A stretch of DNA of 40,683 nt, taken from positions 1 through 40,683 of the forward strand of contig SVHD01000020.1 of NCBI GenBank assembly GCA_015056015.1, read 5' to 3'. The notes beneath the pieces are model-generated. The model searched no databases. It was given only the letters and a program-made list of their open reading frames with translations, and was not told the DNA's origin. The position numbers and the translations under genes were made by a program. Source of the DNA: Clostridiales bacterium (GTDB taxonomy: Bacteria > Bacillota > Clostridia > Christensenellales > Aristaeellaceae). Shown piece after piece: positions 24,939-32,807 of the stretch (within the stretch, counting starts at the first letter, position 1; each line of letters starts with the position of its first letter).

Positions 24939-26111
24939 ATGGAAACAGTTGTCGGTCTCGAAATTCATGTAGAATTAAAAACAGAGAGCAAAATGTTTTG
25001 CGCATGCCAAACGCGCTTTGGCATGCCGCCAAACAGTCAATGCTGCCCTGTTTGCATGGGCCTGCCGGGCGCCTTGCCAACTGTTAATCAAAAGGCTGTT
25101 GAATTAGGCGCGCTTGCCGGTATTGCGCTGCATAGCCAGGTTCAGGCGCAATCACGTTTTGACAGAAAACAGTATTTCTATCCGGATTTGCCCAAGGGAT
25201 ACCAAATTACCCAGCGGATGCATCCGCTTTGTATCGGCGGTTTTCTTTCATTGCCTGATTCCGGAAAAAGAATTGAAATTGAAGAAATGCATCTGGAAGA
25301 GGATGCGGGAAAAATTACGCATCGCGGCGCTTCATCGTATGTTGATTTGAATCGCTGCGGCCTGCCGCTGCTGGAAATTGTGACAAAACCCATGCTTTCA
25401 AACGGGCAGGAAGCCTATGTTTTTCTGAATTTGCTCCGGGATACGCTGATGATGCTGGGCGTTACCACTGGGAAAATGCAGGAGGGCGCCTTGCGCGTGG
25501 ACGTGAATGTATCCGTTCATGAAGCGGGAACGCCCCTTGGCGACCGCACAGAAATGAAGAATTTATCCAGCTTCAAGGCTGTCCGGGCCGCCATCGATCA
25601 CGAAGCGGCGCGGCAAATGAAAATCATCGCCAGCGGTGAAAAAATCGTTGGCGAAACCAGGCGCTGGGATGAACGGGGCGGATATTCCGTATCCATGCGA
25701 AAAAAGGAAGGCGAACAGGATTACCGCTATTTTCCGGAACCGGATCTCCCATGGCTCCATCTGGATCCCACCGGGCTGGAGGAAATGATAAATCGCCTGC
25801 CGGAATTGCCGGAAGCCATCCAGCTTCGCCTGATAAAAATTCCCGGAATGGCCGCCGAAAAGGCGATTCAGCTTTCCAATGCCCCTGCCCTTCTTGCCTG
25901 CTTTGATGCAGCTGTCAAAATTGCACCGGATGCCAAGAAAATTCTTAATTGGCTGCTGGGGGATTATCGGGCGATCGCGAAAAAGAATGCCCTTCTCCCT
26001 GATTGTCCGCCATTTACTCCTGATCAGTTCGCCGCGCTTATGCATCGCGTAGTCGCTGAGAATCTTCCTTACAAGGATGCACGGGCAGAATTGGAGGCCA
26101 TTTCGAAATAA
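24939..26111 (+). CDS. gatB: GatB subunit lacking the C-terminal tail domain
   Basis: GatB phosphorylates and then amidates the misacylated tRNA. The 390-residue protein has a complete cradle domain: VVGLEIHVELKTESKMFC, CCPVCMGLPGALP (zinc cysteines), FDRKQYFYPDLPKGYQITQ, VDLNRCGLPLLEIVT, GALRVDVNVSV and DYRYFPEPDLP. The helical domain follows, with NWLLGDYRAI. It then stops after the equivalent of the helical domain, about 85 residues short of typical GatB (about 475), so the YqeY-like tail is missing. The stop is followed directly by a strong terminator, so this looks natural and not a frameshift. A second, complete gatB elsewhere is possible. Confidence 0.9.
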   Translation: METVVGLEIHVELKTESKMFCACQTRFGMPPNSQCCPVCMGLPGALPTVNQKAVELGALAGIALHSQVQAQSRFDRKQYFYPDLPKGYQITQRMHPLCIGGFLSLPDSGKRIEIEEMHLEEDAGKITHRGASSYVDLNRCGLPLLEIVTKPMLSNGQEAYVFLNLLRDTLMMLGVTTGKMQEGALRVDVNVSVHEAGTPLGDRTEMKNLSSFKAVRAAIDHEAARQMKIIASGEKIVGETRRWDERGGYSVSMRKKEGEQDYRYFPEPDLPWLHLDPTGLEEMINRLPELPEAIQLRLIKIPGMAAEKAIQLSNAPALLACFDAAVKIAPDAKKILNWLLGDYRAIAKKNALLPDCPPFTPDQFAALMHRVVAENLPYKDARAELEAISK

Positions 26112-26120
26112 TTCCCTGGA

Positions 26121-26158
26121 AAAAAGCCGTCGATCATGAAGATCGGCGGCTTCTTTTT
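26121..26158. terminator. Terminator of gatCAB
   Basis: The 12-bp stem AAGCCGTCGATC / GATCGGCGGCTT has one G-T pair, then TTCTTTTTA. With an A run on its left, it may also serve the convergent esterase gene. Confidence 0.8.
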
Positions 26159-26166
26159 AATAAGAT

Positions 26167-27678
26167 TCATTCTTCTACTTGTGCCTGGAAAGGCGCTGCG
26201 ATCAGCCCATCCTTGTTATAGAGATTTACCTGGAAGAAATTCTGATTGCCCATGCGCACCTGAACCGGAATTTCGATGGCCTCATTCCAGGCATACAGGA
26301 CGTTTTCGTGAATTTCATACTGCGCAGGCAGGAAATTTTCGTCCGCACCGCAGATTTCAAACTGCGAGGGCATCTCTTCCCTGATTTCAAGGCCGCTTTC
26401 GGCGTGATCAAAACGAATTTCTACCCTCCCGCCTTTCCGCAGCGCCTCCTTAAAAATTGGCCCCGAATACTCAACGTCCATACCATAGACGGTATTTTTT
26501 GCCGCCAGGAAAAGCCGATCGGCAAATTCCTTTTTCCTGACGGGATGAATATTATCGGTTTCCCCCAGATCGGAAGATGTGATCATCGCCACACCGGGAA
26601 TTTCCCTGCTGGCGCTGATTTGCTTTTCGATCAGCGGCATCCAGATATCGGGAATTCCAATGGCAAAGGGCGCCAGCTGCACGGTCAGGAAGGGCAGGGT
26701 ATCATCCTGCCATTTTTCCCGCCAGACGCGCACCATTGCCTCAAAAATATCCTTATAGTGGCCCATTGCCCCGTTGTCAGCCGCATTGCTTTCCCCCTGA
26801 TACCAAAGCACGCCCTTGGCGGCATAGGGAATAATCCTTTCCAGCATGGTGGCATATAAATGTCCGGGCCATTTATGATGATAGGGCCCCATGGGCGGCT
26901 CCATCGGCTTCACACCGATAAAGCGGTTATAATCCCGGGCTGAAATATTCCGGGCAGCGCTTATGCAGTCAAGATACCGGCATTGCAAATCGCAGCGGCG
27001 CAGATATTCGCGGAATTTTTCATCGTATATCTGTAAATCAAGCGTGGAAAGAATATCTTCCTGCAGCTTTCGGGCAAAAGCAAAGCATTCTTCCTTTTCG
27101 ATGCTCTCCTGAGGAACCCAGGATTCCACGGGCGTAGCGCCGTAATTGCAGTTGATAATCCCCACCGGAATATCCAGCATTTCCTGCAATTGAGCAGCAA
27201 AGAAAAAACCAACGGCGCTGGTATGCAGGGCATTCTCCGCAGTGGCAATCTGCCAGGGCGTATCCTGAATCAACAGTGATTCGAATTGCCATTTCATGGT
27301 TTCGACGCCGGGATTGCAAAAACGGGGCACGTTAAAGATGCGCACGTTGGCATTCTGCAGCTTTTCTGCCCAGTCAAAACCGTTTTCAGCAGCCATCACC
27401 GGATGCTCCATATTGGATTGCCCCGCAGCAATCCACACTTCGCCAACAAAAACGTCGCTGATTACAATGGTTTCGCCATCGCCGGAAACGGAAATTTCAT
27501 AAGGGCCGCCGGCTTCCATTTCCGGGAAAACAGCCATCCAGCGCTGATCCTTGACAGACGCAACGATTTTTGCACCATTGAATTGAACGGAAACATCCCC
27601 TTCAGCTTCGCCCCAGATGCGAATTGGTTTATTCCGTTGCAAAACCATATGATCCGTAAATATACTGGCTAACTTCAT
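26167..27678 (-). CDS. Sialate O-acetylesterase-type enzyme
   Basis: The 503-residue protein matches the multi-domain SIAE-like family of SGNH esterases, which remove 9-O-acetyl groups from sialic acids or acetyl groups from plant polysaccharides. Motifs seen are an N-terminal beta domain beginning ASIFTDHMVLQRNKPI, the nucleophile block IAAGQSNMEHP, a central VLWYQGESNA and a late LGETDNIHPVRKKEF for the Asp-His pair. There is no signal peptide, so it is cytoplasmic. The ATG at 27678 has GGAGG 9 nt upstream; a GTG two codons earlier is less likely. It has its own promoter with several dyads upstream, suggesting inducible expression. Confidence 0.88.
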   Translation of the reverse strand: MKLASIFTDHMVLQRNKPIRIWGEAEGDVSVQFNGAKIVASVKDQRWMAVFPEMEAGGPYEISVSGDGETIVISDVFVGEVWIAAGQSNMEHPVMAAENGFDWAEKLQNANVRIFNVPRFCNPGVETMKWQFESLLIQDTPWQIATAENALHTSAVGFFFAAQLQEMLDIPVGIINCNYGATPVESWVPQESIEKEECFAFARKLQEDILSTLDLQIYDEKFREYLRRCDLQCRYLDCISAARNISARDYNRFIGVKPMEPPMGPYHHKWPGHLYATMLERIIPYAAKGVLWYQGESNAADNGAMGHYKDIFEAMVRVWREKWQDDTLPFLTVQLAPFAIGIPDIWMPLIEKQISASREIPGVAMITSSDLGETDNIHPVRKKEFADRLFLAAKNTVYGMDVEYSGPIFKEALRKGGRVEIRFDHAESGLEIREEMPSQFEICGADENFLPAQYEIHENVLYAWNEAIEIPVQVRMGNQNFFQVNLYNKDGLIAAPFQAQVEE

Positions 27679-27718
27679 CGGCACATGCCTCCATAAAAAT
27701 GATCTATAGATTTTTTAT

Positions 27719-27747
27719 AGGATACTACTGGAAAAACACTTTGTCAA
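27719..27747 (-). promoter_or_regulatory. Sigma-A promoter of the sialate esterase gene
   Basis: On the minus strand a perfect TTGACA (27747-27742) and TATCCT (27724-27719) are 17 bp apart, about 40 bp ahead of the start codon. Confidence 0.7.
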
Positions 27748-27769
27748 TGACAAAAACAAATGGAAGCTC

Positions 27770-27911
27770 GACATATATTGCTTATGTCAAAATCATGCTT
27801 ATCAGTAAATAGAAAAACAAACTTTGGTATTTTAAGAATTCTAAAACCATACTCCGGTATGCATGTCAGGTATTAAACTAAAGTCTGATAATTCAAACCA
27901 AAGTTTGTTTT
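27770..27911. promoter_or_regulatory. Cluster of nested dyads upstream of the sialate esterase promoter
   Basis: Three dyads share this stretch: GACATA-7-TATGTC (27770-27788); a 15-bp perfect pair AAAACAAACTTTGGT (27814-27828) and ACCAAAGTTTGTTTT (27897-27911), centred near 27862; and CATACTCCGGTATG (27848-27861) inside it. They lie just upstream of the -35 box. The layout looks like binding sites for one or more regulators able to loop the DNA. No regulator gene lies next door. The rest of this gap (27912-27990) shows no gene. Confidence 0.55.
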
Positions 27912-27990
27912 ATTTTCATGACAAACCCATCCGCCATTGAACCATAAGCCCCAGACATTTGGCCACGTTTTACAGCATATCCATTTAAAA

Positions 27991-28025
27991 ACAAAAACGC
28001 CATGCAAACCAGCACGGCGTTTCAA
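27991..28025 (-). terminator. Terminator of the unrecognised helical-protein gene
   Basis: On the minus strand AAACGCC...GGCGTTT with a partly paired inner part is followed by TTGTTTTT, about 45 bp past the stop at 28068. Confidence 0.65.
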
Positions 28026-28067
28026 AAAATGTACTAAATTTCGGATTGAGTCAATTTATGTTTTATC

Positions 28068-29210
28068 TTACCAGCGGGGCATTTCCCCCAGCAAATGCAG
28101 CAGTTCCACAGCCCAGAATGTTAAATCGCAATTCAGGCCGTGCCTGTTCTGGCGATAATCTTCTTCCAGGCGCACATCCGTATACGCCGATGGATACTCG
28201 ATTTTCTTGGGCGAGTAGCGCGGATTATGCGGTACAGAAAAATTCATCCGAAGCATGCCGTTTTCATCCATCGCCGTCAGGATATTTTCCGCGGATTCTC
28301 GAAGGACATCCACTTCCTGCCCAACGCCCAGCATGGCCATTTCCGTCAGCATCCTGCGGTAGGTAATGCTGTCAATGCAATTCGGATGAAAGGCGCGAAA
28401 GGGCCTGATAAACGCGAAACACGGGGCGTAATATTTCCCGGCAATACGGACGTGCATATTATTCTCGTCCGTCATAATCGTGTTTATACGATTGATTGCC
28501 CTGGCCAGCATACGAATATTTTCTTCGCTGCGCCAGGATTGCGTGTAGGCGAGCATGGCAAGGGTATATACGTCCGGAAAATATTCATGAGCTTCTATAT
28601 AAGGATAATTATATTTCTGCTTTGCGCGGGTGCTTGTTTTCGTAATATCCGCCAGAGAATCCATTTCCAGGATGCGCCGGAATCCTTTCAGACAAATCTC
28701 CTGAAAGGCGATCAGATCGTCAAAATCGTCACCGTACCCCAGCATTGCCTGCATTGCATACATCATCGCCATCAGGCAATTTCCATTATTCAGGCCAATA
28801 AAACGATTCTGATACCTGGGAATTTCCGGCGGAATATAGGAAAATTCCTTTTCCAGGACGGCGTCATTCCGCATGGCTGCAACGAAATTTGTAACCAGCG
28901 GATGAGCTTTGGGGATCCGATAATAGGATAGCAGCCGCGCTGCATTTTCGCCATCCTGCAAAGGCGTTTCATGCAGGATTTTTCCGCGCCAGTTGCTCCA
29001 GGAATGCATGCCGCTGCCAATATAGCCATTTTCCTTGGCATAGCTTTTCACCAGTTGAAAGTATGGCAATTCTTCAATTGTGCGCAGGCAAGCCTCTTCC
29101 TGCTCCTGCGAAATATTCTGCAGAACGTCCTTTCGGAGCCGATATTGGATCACGGGGCCGGCATGGCAAAGCAGATATTCAATGGATTTTTCCAAAAGAT
29201 TTGTTTCCAC
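28068..29210 (-). CDS. Uncharacterised helical protein, possibly alpha/alpha-toroid
   Basis: I do not recognise a named family for this 380-residue protein. It is mostly helical by residue pattern, with repeated aromatic and Arg/His-containing helices (IQYRLRKDVL, GSGMHSWSNWRGKIL, RLLSYYRIPKAHPLV, NRFIGLNNGNCLMAMMYAMQ). These resemble the helical barrels of terpene-cyclase-like or sugar-processing toroid proteins, but catalytic residues cannot be assigned. No signal peptide or membrane segment. The GTG at 29210 is chosen because AAAGGAGG lies 6 nt upstream; an upstream in-frame ATG lacks one. Its neighbour is the sialate esterase, so a role in glycan use is possible but unproven. Confidence 0.65.
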   Translation of the reverse strand: METNLLEKSIEYLLCHAGPVIQYRLRKDVLQNISQEQEEACLRTIEELPYFQLVKSYAKENGYIGSGMHSWSNWRGKILHETPLQDGENAARLLSYYRIPKAHPLVTNFVAAMRNDAVLEKEFSYIPPEIPRYQNRFIGLNNGNCLMAMMYAMQAMLGYGDDFDDLIAFQEICLKGFRRILEMDSLADITKTSTRAKQKYNYPYIEAHEYFPDVYTLAMLAYTQSWRSEENIRMLARAINRINTIMTDENNMHVRIAGKYYAPCFAFIRPFRAFHPNCIDSITYRRMLTEMAMLGVGQEVDVLRESAENILTAMDENGMLRMNFSVPHNPRYSPKKIEYPSAYTDVRLEEDYRQNRHGLNCDLTFWAVELLHLLGEMPRW

Positions 29211-29298
29211 TCGTATCCTCCTTTGCTTTAAACCGGATATCACATGCATAATTCCATTCAAAAAGGCAGAAATTCGTGCAGGGATACGGTCTGTTTCA

Positions 29299-30159
29299 TT
29301 ATTTCAGCTTAAAAGCCTTCTTTTCCTTGTCGCTGAGATTGGCTTTTTCCAATAAATCGGGCCTGCGGGCGATTGTTACCTCAATTGCCTTTTCGCGCCG
29401 CCAGGCATTGATCTTGGCATGATCCCCATTGAGCAATACGGCGGGAACTTCCATCCCTTCAAATACTCTGGGACGCGTATACTGCGGATATTCCAGCAGG
29501 CCAGCGTCCGAAAAGCTCTCATCTTCCGGGCTTTCCGCGCTTCCAAGCACCCCGGGAATCAGCCGCGCCACGCAATCCGCCAGCACCATTGCCCCCAGTT
29601 CGCCGCCGGTCAGCACATAATCACCAATCGATACTTCCATATCGATATATTTATCCAGCACCCGCTGATCAACGCCCTCGTAATGCCCGCAAAGCAGAAT
29701 CAACTCGTCTTCTTTGGCCAATTCCTGGGCCAGCTTCTGGGTAAGCGGAACGCCGCGGGGAGATAAATAGATCCGCTTGCAGCTTCGGGGCATCTGAACG
29801 TCTTCAGAAGCCCCCTGATCATCATTTTCCGCTCCGTTTCCAAGAAACATACCAGATTCTTCACAGATTTTATTGGCGACTTCGGTCTGTTCTTCAAAAT
29901 TGACGTTGGATTTGCATGGAATTCCCCGCTTTTCGCATACAGCCTTAATGGCGTCGGCAATGGGCTGGGCCATCATCAGCATCCCTGCGCCACCGCCGAA
30001 GGGATAATCATCCGTATTCTTATGCTTGGAGGCGGAATAGGGCCTGATATCCGTGGCTTCAATGGTGATCAGACCATTGGCCCGCGCGCGGCCAAGAATA
30101 CTGGTGTTGAGTACGCTTTCAAACATCTCTGGAAAGATGGTCAGAATATCGATGGTCAT
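29299..30159 (-). CDS. trmD: tRNA (guanine(37)-N1)-methyltransferase with internal insertion
   Basis: TrmD methylates G37 next to the anticodon of several tRNAs and prevents frameshifting. The 286-residue protein shows the SPOUT signature MTIDILTIFPEMF, DIRPYSASKHKNTDDYPFGGGAGM, LLCGHYEGVDQRVL and GDYVLTGGELGAMVLADCVARLIPGVLG. It is about 40 residues longer than usual because of an acidic, low-complexity insertion at about residues 80-126 before KRIYLSPRG. The ATG at 30159 overlaps the stop of the upstream methyltransferase gene (ATGA). rplS, the usual next gene, is not downstream. Confidence 0.95.
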   Translation of the reverse strand: MTIDILTIFPEMFESVLNTSILGRARANGLITIEATDIRPYSASKHKNTDDYPFGGGAGMLMMAQPIADAIKAVCEKRGIPCKSNVNFEEQTEVANKICEESGMFLGNGAENDDQGASEDVQMPRSCKRIYLSPRGVPLTQKLAQELAKEDELILLCGHYEGVDQRVLDKYIDMEVSIGDYVLTGGELGAMVLADCVARLIPGVLGSAESPEDESFSDAGLLEYPQYTRPRVFEGMEVPAVLLNGDHAKINAWRREKAIEVTIARRPDLLEKANLSDKEKKAFKLK

Positions 30160-30653
30160 TTTTCACACTCCTGAACGAGATTGTTGCGTTGCTTCGCGAT
30201 TCTTACATACCGATAGATGGGCTCTGCTACCGTTTCAAATTTCATGTTGAACAGTTTGAGATACGGAAATAATTCCGTATCGATTGTTATATGATCCATT
30301 TTAAATGAACTGATAATGTAAATTGATCCATCGGATTTCAAAACGCGCAAACACTCTTTCACGACATGCGGAATAATGCCTGTCAAGTGGCCAATTGCAT
30401 TATAAATAACGATCGTATCGAATGATTCATCCGGAAACTTCATTTGTCGAGCATCCATGCACGCAAAATGGATCCGCTCATTTTCCCTGGCATCCGTCAT
30501 TAACCGTCTTTCATCCAGGTCGATACAATGAACCGCCCGGGCGGTATCGGCGGCGGCGATCGAAAATTCGCCGCATCCACATGCCACTTCCAGGATTACC
30601 TTACCATCAATATCGCTATTTATTTTTTTCAGAACGCGATCAATTCTTCTCAT
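30156..30653 (-). CDS. Class I SAM-dependent methyltransferase
   Basis: The 165-residue protein has the standard Rossmann methyltransferase motifs: VILEVACGCGEFSIAAAD (SAM-binding), CIDLDERRL, FACMDARQMKFPDESFDTIVIYNAIGHL and VVKECLRVLKSDGSIYII. It is short, covering only the core fold. The substrate cannot be deduced. GAGG lies 7 nt before the ATG at 30653. It ends in a 4-nt overlap with trmD and starts 10 nt after the NUDIX gene, so it is tightly built into the rimM-trmD operon, where it is not normally found. Confidence 0.85.
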   Translation of the reverse strand: MRRIDRVLKKINSDIDGKVILEVACGCGEFSIAAADTARAVHCIDLDERRLMTDARENERIHFACMDARQMKFPDESFDTIVIYNAIGHLTGIIPHVVKECLRVLKSDGSIYIISSFKMDHITIDTELFPYLKLFNMKFETVAEPIYRYVRIAKQRNNLVQECEK

Positions 30654-30662
30654 GCGTTTTCC

Positions 30663-31145
30663 TCATTCCCGGTAAATGAAATGCTTCACTCCCTGATCCA
30701 ATTGCGCAAGAAAAGCTTTTGCATCTTCCGGATAGATTTCCAGTTCCGGAATCTTTTCAAGGTCAATCCAATGGAAATGAACGGATGCTTTGATATCGCC
30801 GGCTGCATCCAGTGCGGTTTCAGCCATCGCCTGGATTTTTTCAGGTTCCAGTGTATCCACAAGATAATACAGGCAAATCTGCTGGCAGGGTTTGCTTCCC
30901 CAAGGGAAAAAGATTTCGCCCACCCATTTCAGATCGCCCACGCGGATTTTCAGCCCTGTCTCCTCCAGGAATTCCCGTTCCAGCGTCTGCTGATGGGTTT
31001 CCCCATAGGCCACATGGCCGCCGGGGAAAGCATAGCCAGGATCGTTTCCTGCGGTCTGAAGCAGAATTTTCCCTTCATGAATGAGAATACCTGCCACCCG
31101 ATAGCTAAAAATGAACTCATCCGTTTTAAACAATAAATCCTTCAT
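30663..31145 (-). CDS. NUDIX hydrolase
   Basis: NUDIX enzymes cleave nucleoside diphosphates linked to another moiety. The 160-residue protein carries the NUDIX box in GGHVAYGETHQQTLEREFLEETGLKI, preceded by AGILIHEGKILLQ. The C-terminal part (HFHWIDLEKIPELEIYPEDA) fits ADP-ribose pyrophosphatase-like or MutT-like proteins, but substrate cannot be read from the sequence. I placed the start at the ATG at 31145; a TTG at 31160 that overlaps the stop of the HD gene is also possible. It is the middle gene of the three inserted between rimM and trmD. Confidence 0.88.
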   Translation of the reverse strand: MKDLLFKTDEFIFSYRVAGILIHEGKILLQTAGNDPGYAFPGGHVAYGETHQQTLEREFLEETGLKIRVGDLKWVGEIFFPWGSKPCQQICLYYLVDTLEPEKIQAMAETALDAAGDIKASVHFHWIDLEKIPELEIYPEDAKAFLAQLDQGVKHFIYRE

Positions 31146-31156
31146 TTCTTTTTCTC

Positions 31157-31597
31157 TCAATCCGTATCCGTAAGAATTCGCCTGGCTTCGGCATATTTAT
31201 CCCGCCAATAGGCCAGTCTTTCCGGCGACAGATCAGATCCGATACAGCGGCTCTGATCCGAATTGTGATCAAGATCCGCCAGTTTCACGCATTTGGCCAC
31301 GGGATGAGCCTTGATTCTTCGAACATAATCGAAATAATCCTCATCTTCATCATGGGTCAGCAGCGCCACGGCTTCTGTCACTTCCGGCGGGAATTCTTTT
31401 TTCAGTTCATCCAGCGTTACGCGTGTATCCTCAACCGTATCATGCAAAAGGGCAACGGTGCAGGTAATTTCATCCTGCATTTGTTCCGCCAGATGAACCG
31501 GATGTAAAATATAGGGAATGCCATTATAATCCAATTGCCCATGATGCGCCTGATAAGCAATTTTCATGGCTTTCATCGTCATTGGCGTATAGATCAC
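31157..31597 (-). CDS. Small HD-domain alarmone hydrolase-like protein
   Basis: The 146-residue protein resembles the hydrolase half of RelA/SpoT, as a stand-alone (Mesh1-like) enzyme that would degrade (p)ppGpp. Motifs seen are HHGQLDYNGIPYILHPVHLA, the HD pair in VALLHDTVEDT (His52-Asp53) and VKLADLDHNS, close to the SpoT KLADRLHN block. There is no synthetase domain. The GTG start at 31597 has GGGG 7 nt upstream and lies 20 nt past the rimM stop. Location inside a ribosome-maturation operon fits a link with the stringent response, but activity on (p)ppGpp is inferred. Confidence 0.8.
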   Translation of the reverse strand: MIYTPMTMKAMKIAYQAHHGQLDYNGIPYILHPVHLAEQMQDEITCTVALLHDTVEDTRVTLDELKKEFPPEVTEAVALLTHDEDEDYFDYVRRIKAHPVAKCVKLADLDHNSDQSRCIGSDLSPERLAYWRDKYAEARRILTDTD

Positions 31598-31616
31598 TCT
31601 TCATCCCCCGCTTTTC

Positions 31617-32144
31617 TTATTCCCAGTCGCAGACAGCCACTTCGGGCAGCCGCTTTTCATCGATGATCATCAGGCCCTTTTCCACATCAATTTCGGGCAC
31701 CACATGCTTAAGCGCAGGCAGCAGCATTTCACCCTTGGGCGTTTTGATTACATAGACGTCATTTCCGCCGGGCTGCAATACATCCTTCACCACACCGATT
31801 TCATTGCCGCTCAAATCAACGGCCTTGCAGCCGATCAGATCGCAGATAAAGGTTTCGTTCTCTTCCAGCTCGCGTGCATGGGCACGATCCACATAGAGCA
31901 TCATTCCCCGCTGCTTTTCTGCCGCATCGCGATCATTTACGCCGGCCAGGCGAAGATAAACCCCGTCATCCCGAACGCTCACATCCGCGATTTCCGCCTT
32001 TTCATAGGCGTCGCCCTTCTTTACATATACCCAGTCCAGTTCCTCAAAACGATAGGGATCATCCGTGTCCGGGCGAACCTTCACCTGGCCCTTGATTCCC
32101 TGCGGACGAAGCACTTCACCAATCAGCAAGTATTCAGCTAACAT
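31617..32144 (-). CDS. rimM: 16S rRNA processing protein RimM
   Basis: RimM helps mature the 30S head domain and binds ribosomal protein S19. The 175-residue protein begins MLAEYLLIGEVLRPQGIKGQVKVRP, the family N-terminus. It continues with YLRLAGVNDRDAAEKQRGM, then the PRC-barrel domain (IGVVKDVLQPGGNDVYVIKTPKGEMLLPAL and MIIDEKRLPEV). The start at 32144 has GGAGG 8 nt upstream; an ATG five codons earlier is too close to that site. A terminator hairpin lies between khpA and rimM. Three non-standard genes follow before trmD. Confidence 0.95.
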   Translation of the reverse strand: MLAEYLLIGEVLRPQGIKGQVKVRPDTDDPYRFEELDWVYVKKGDAYEKAEIADVSVRDDGVYLRLAGVNDRDAAEKQRGMMLYVDRAHARELEENETFICDLIGCKAVDLSGNEIGVVKDVLQPGGNDVYVIKTPKGEMLLPALKHVVPEIDVEKGLMIIDEKRLPEVAVCDWE

Positions 32145-32174
32145 TCCATAGACCTCCAAATCAGGATAGTAAAA

Positions 32175-32208
32175 GAGAAAAAACGGGCGGCATGATTTTG
32201 CCGCCCGT
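32175..32208 (-). terminator. Internal terminator or attenuator between khpA and rimM
   Basis: On the minus strand a perfect 10-bp stem ACGGGCGGCA / TGCCGCCCGT with a 6-nt loop is followed by TTTTTTCTCTTTT. It starts 6 bp after the khpA stop and ends about 30 bp before the rimM start, too close for a full separate promoter, so some read-through is expected. Confidence 0.8.
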
Positions 32209-32213
32209 CTGGC

Positions 32214-32441
32214 TTACTGGATTTCCACAAACACAGGCTTCGCATTCTTATCCGTAGCGGCCTTTACAACCGTACGGATCGCCTTGGCGATACGCCCTTG
32301 TTTGCCAATGACCTTGCCCATATCTTCCGGGGCAACAGAAAGCTCAAGAATGATCGCTTCAGGGCCTTCCGTTTCCATTACCTGCACGGCATCCGGCTGA
32401 TCGACCAGGGATTTAGCCAGAAATAGGACGAGTTCCCGCAT
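32214..32441 (-). CDS. khpA: KH-domain RNA-binding protein KhpA
   Basis: KhpA is a small RNA-binding protein that pairs with KhpB/Jag. The 75-residue protein is a single KH domain with the GxxG-type loop in MGKVIGKQGRIAKAIRTVV. Position between rpsP and rimM is the standard one. AAAGGG lies 6 nt before the ATG. Length is exactly the family norm. Confidence 0.95.
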   Translation of the reverse strand: MRELVLFLAKSLVDQPDAVQVMETEGPEAIILELSVAPEDMGKVIGKQGRIAKAIRTVVKAATDKNAKPVFVEIQ

Positions 32442-32476
32442 GGATTTCCCTTTCTTTGCTTACGAAGCAGATGAAA

Positions 32477-32725
32477 TTAGCCTTCGATGGCGCCGGACTT
32501 CTTGAGCAGAACGCGGACGGTATCGGTGGGCTGAGCGCCATTCTTCATCCACTGAGCAGCCTTTTCATTGTCCACCTTGATTTCGGCGGGCTGCTTCATG
32601 GGATCATAGTAACCGATTTCTTCGATGAAGCGGCCATCGCGGGGGCTCCGCACATCCGCAACAACGATGCGATAGAAGGGGTGCTTTTTCATGCCCATTC
32701 TCTTGAGACGAATCTTCACAGCCAT
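32477..32725 (-). CDS. rpsP: 30S ribosomal protein S16
   Basis: The 82-residue protein has the S16 signature [34 protein letters not shown] and a C-terminal [13 protein letters not shown]16 is an early-binding 30S assembly protein. The ATG is preceded by GGGAGG 9 nt upstream. It lies between ffh and khpA in the canonical order, with a gap of 82 bp from ffh that shows no gene. Confidence 0.97.
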   Translation of the reverse strand: MAVKIRLKRMGMKKHPFYRIVVADVRSPRDGRFIEEIGYYDPMKQPAEIKVDNEKAAQWMKNGAQPTDTVRVLLKKSGAIEG

Positions 32726-32807
32726 GGTAATTGTTCCTCCCTGATTTTGAAATGTAATCTATGGTAATCATACTGAATATGATGACCGCGGAATGATTGA
32801 AGCGGAA

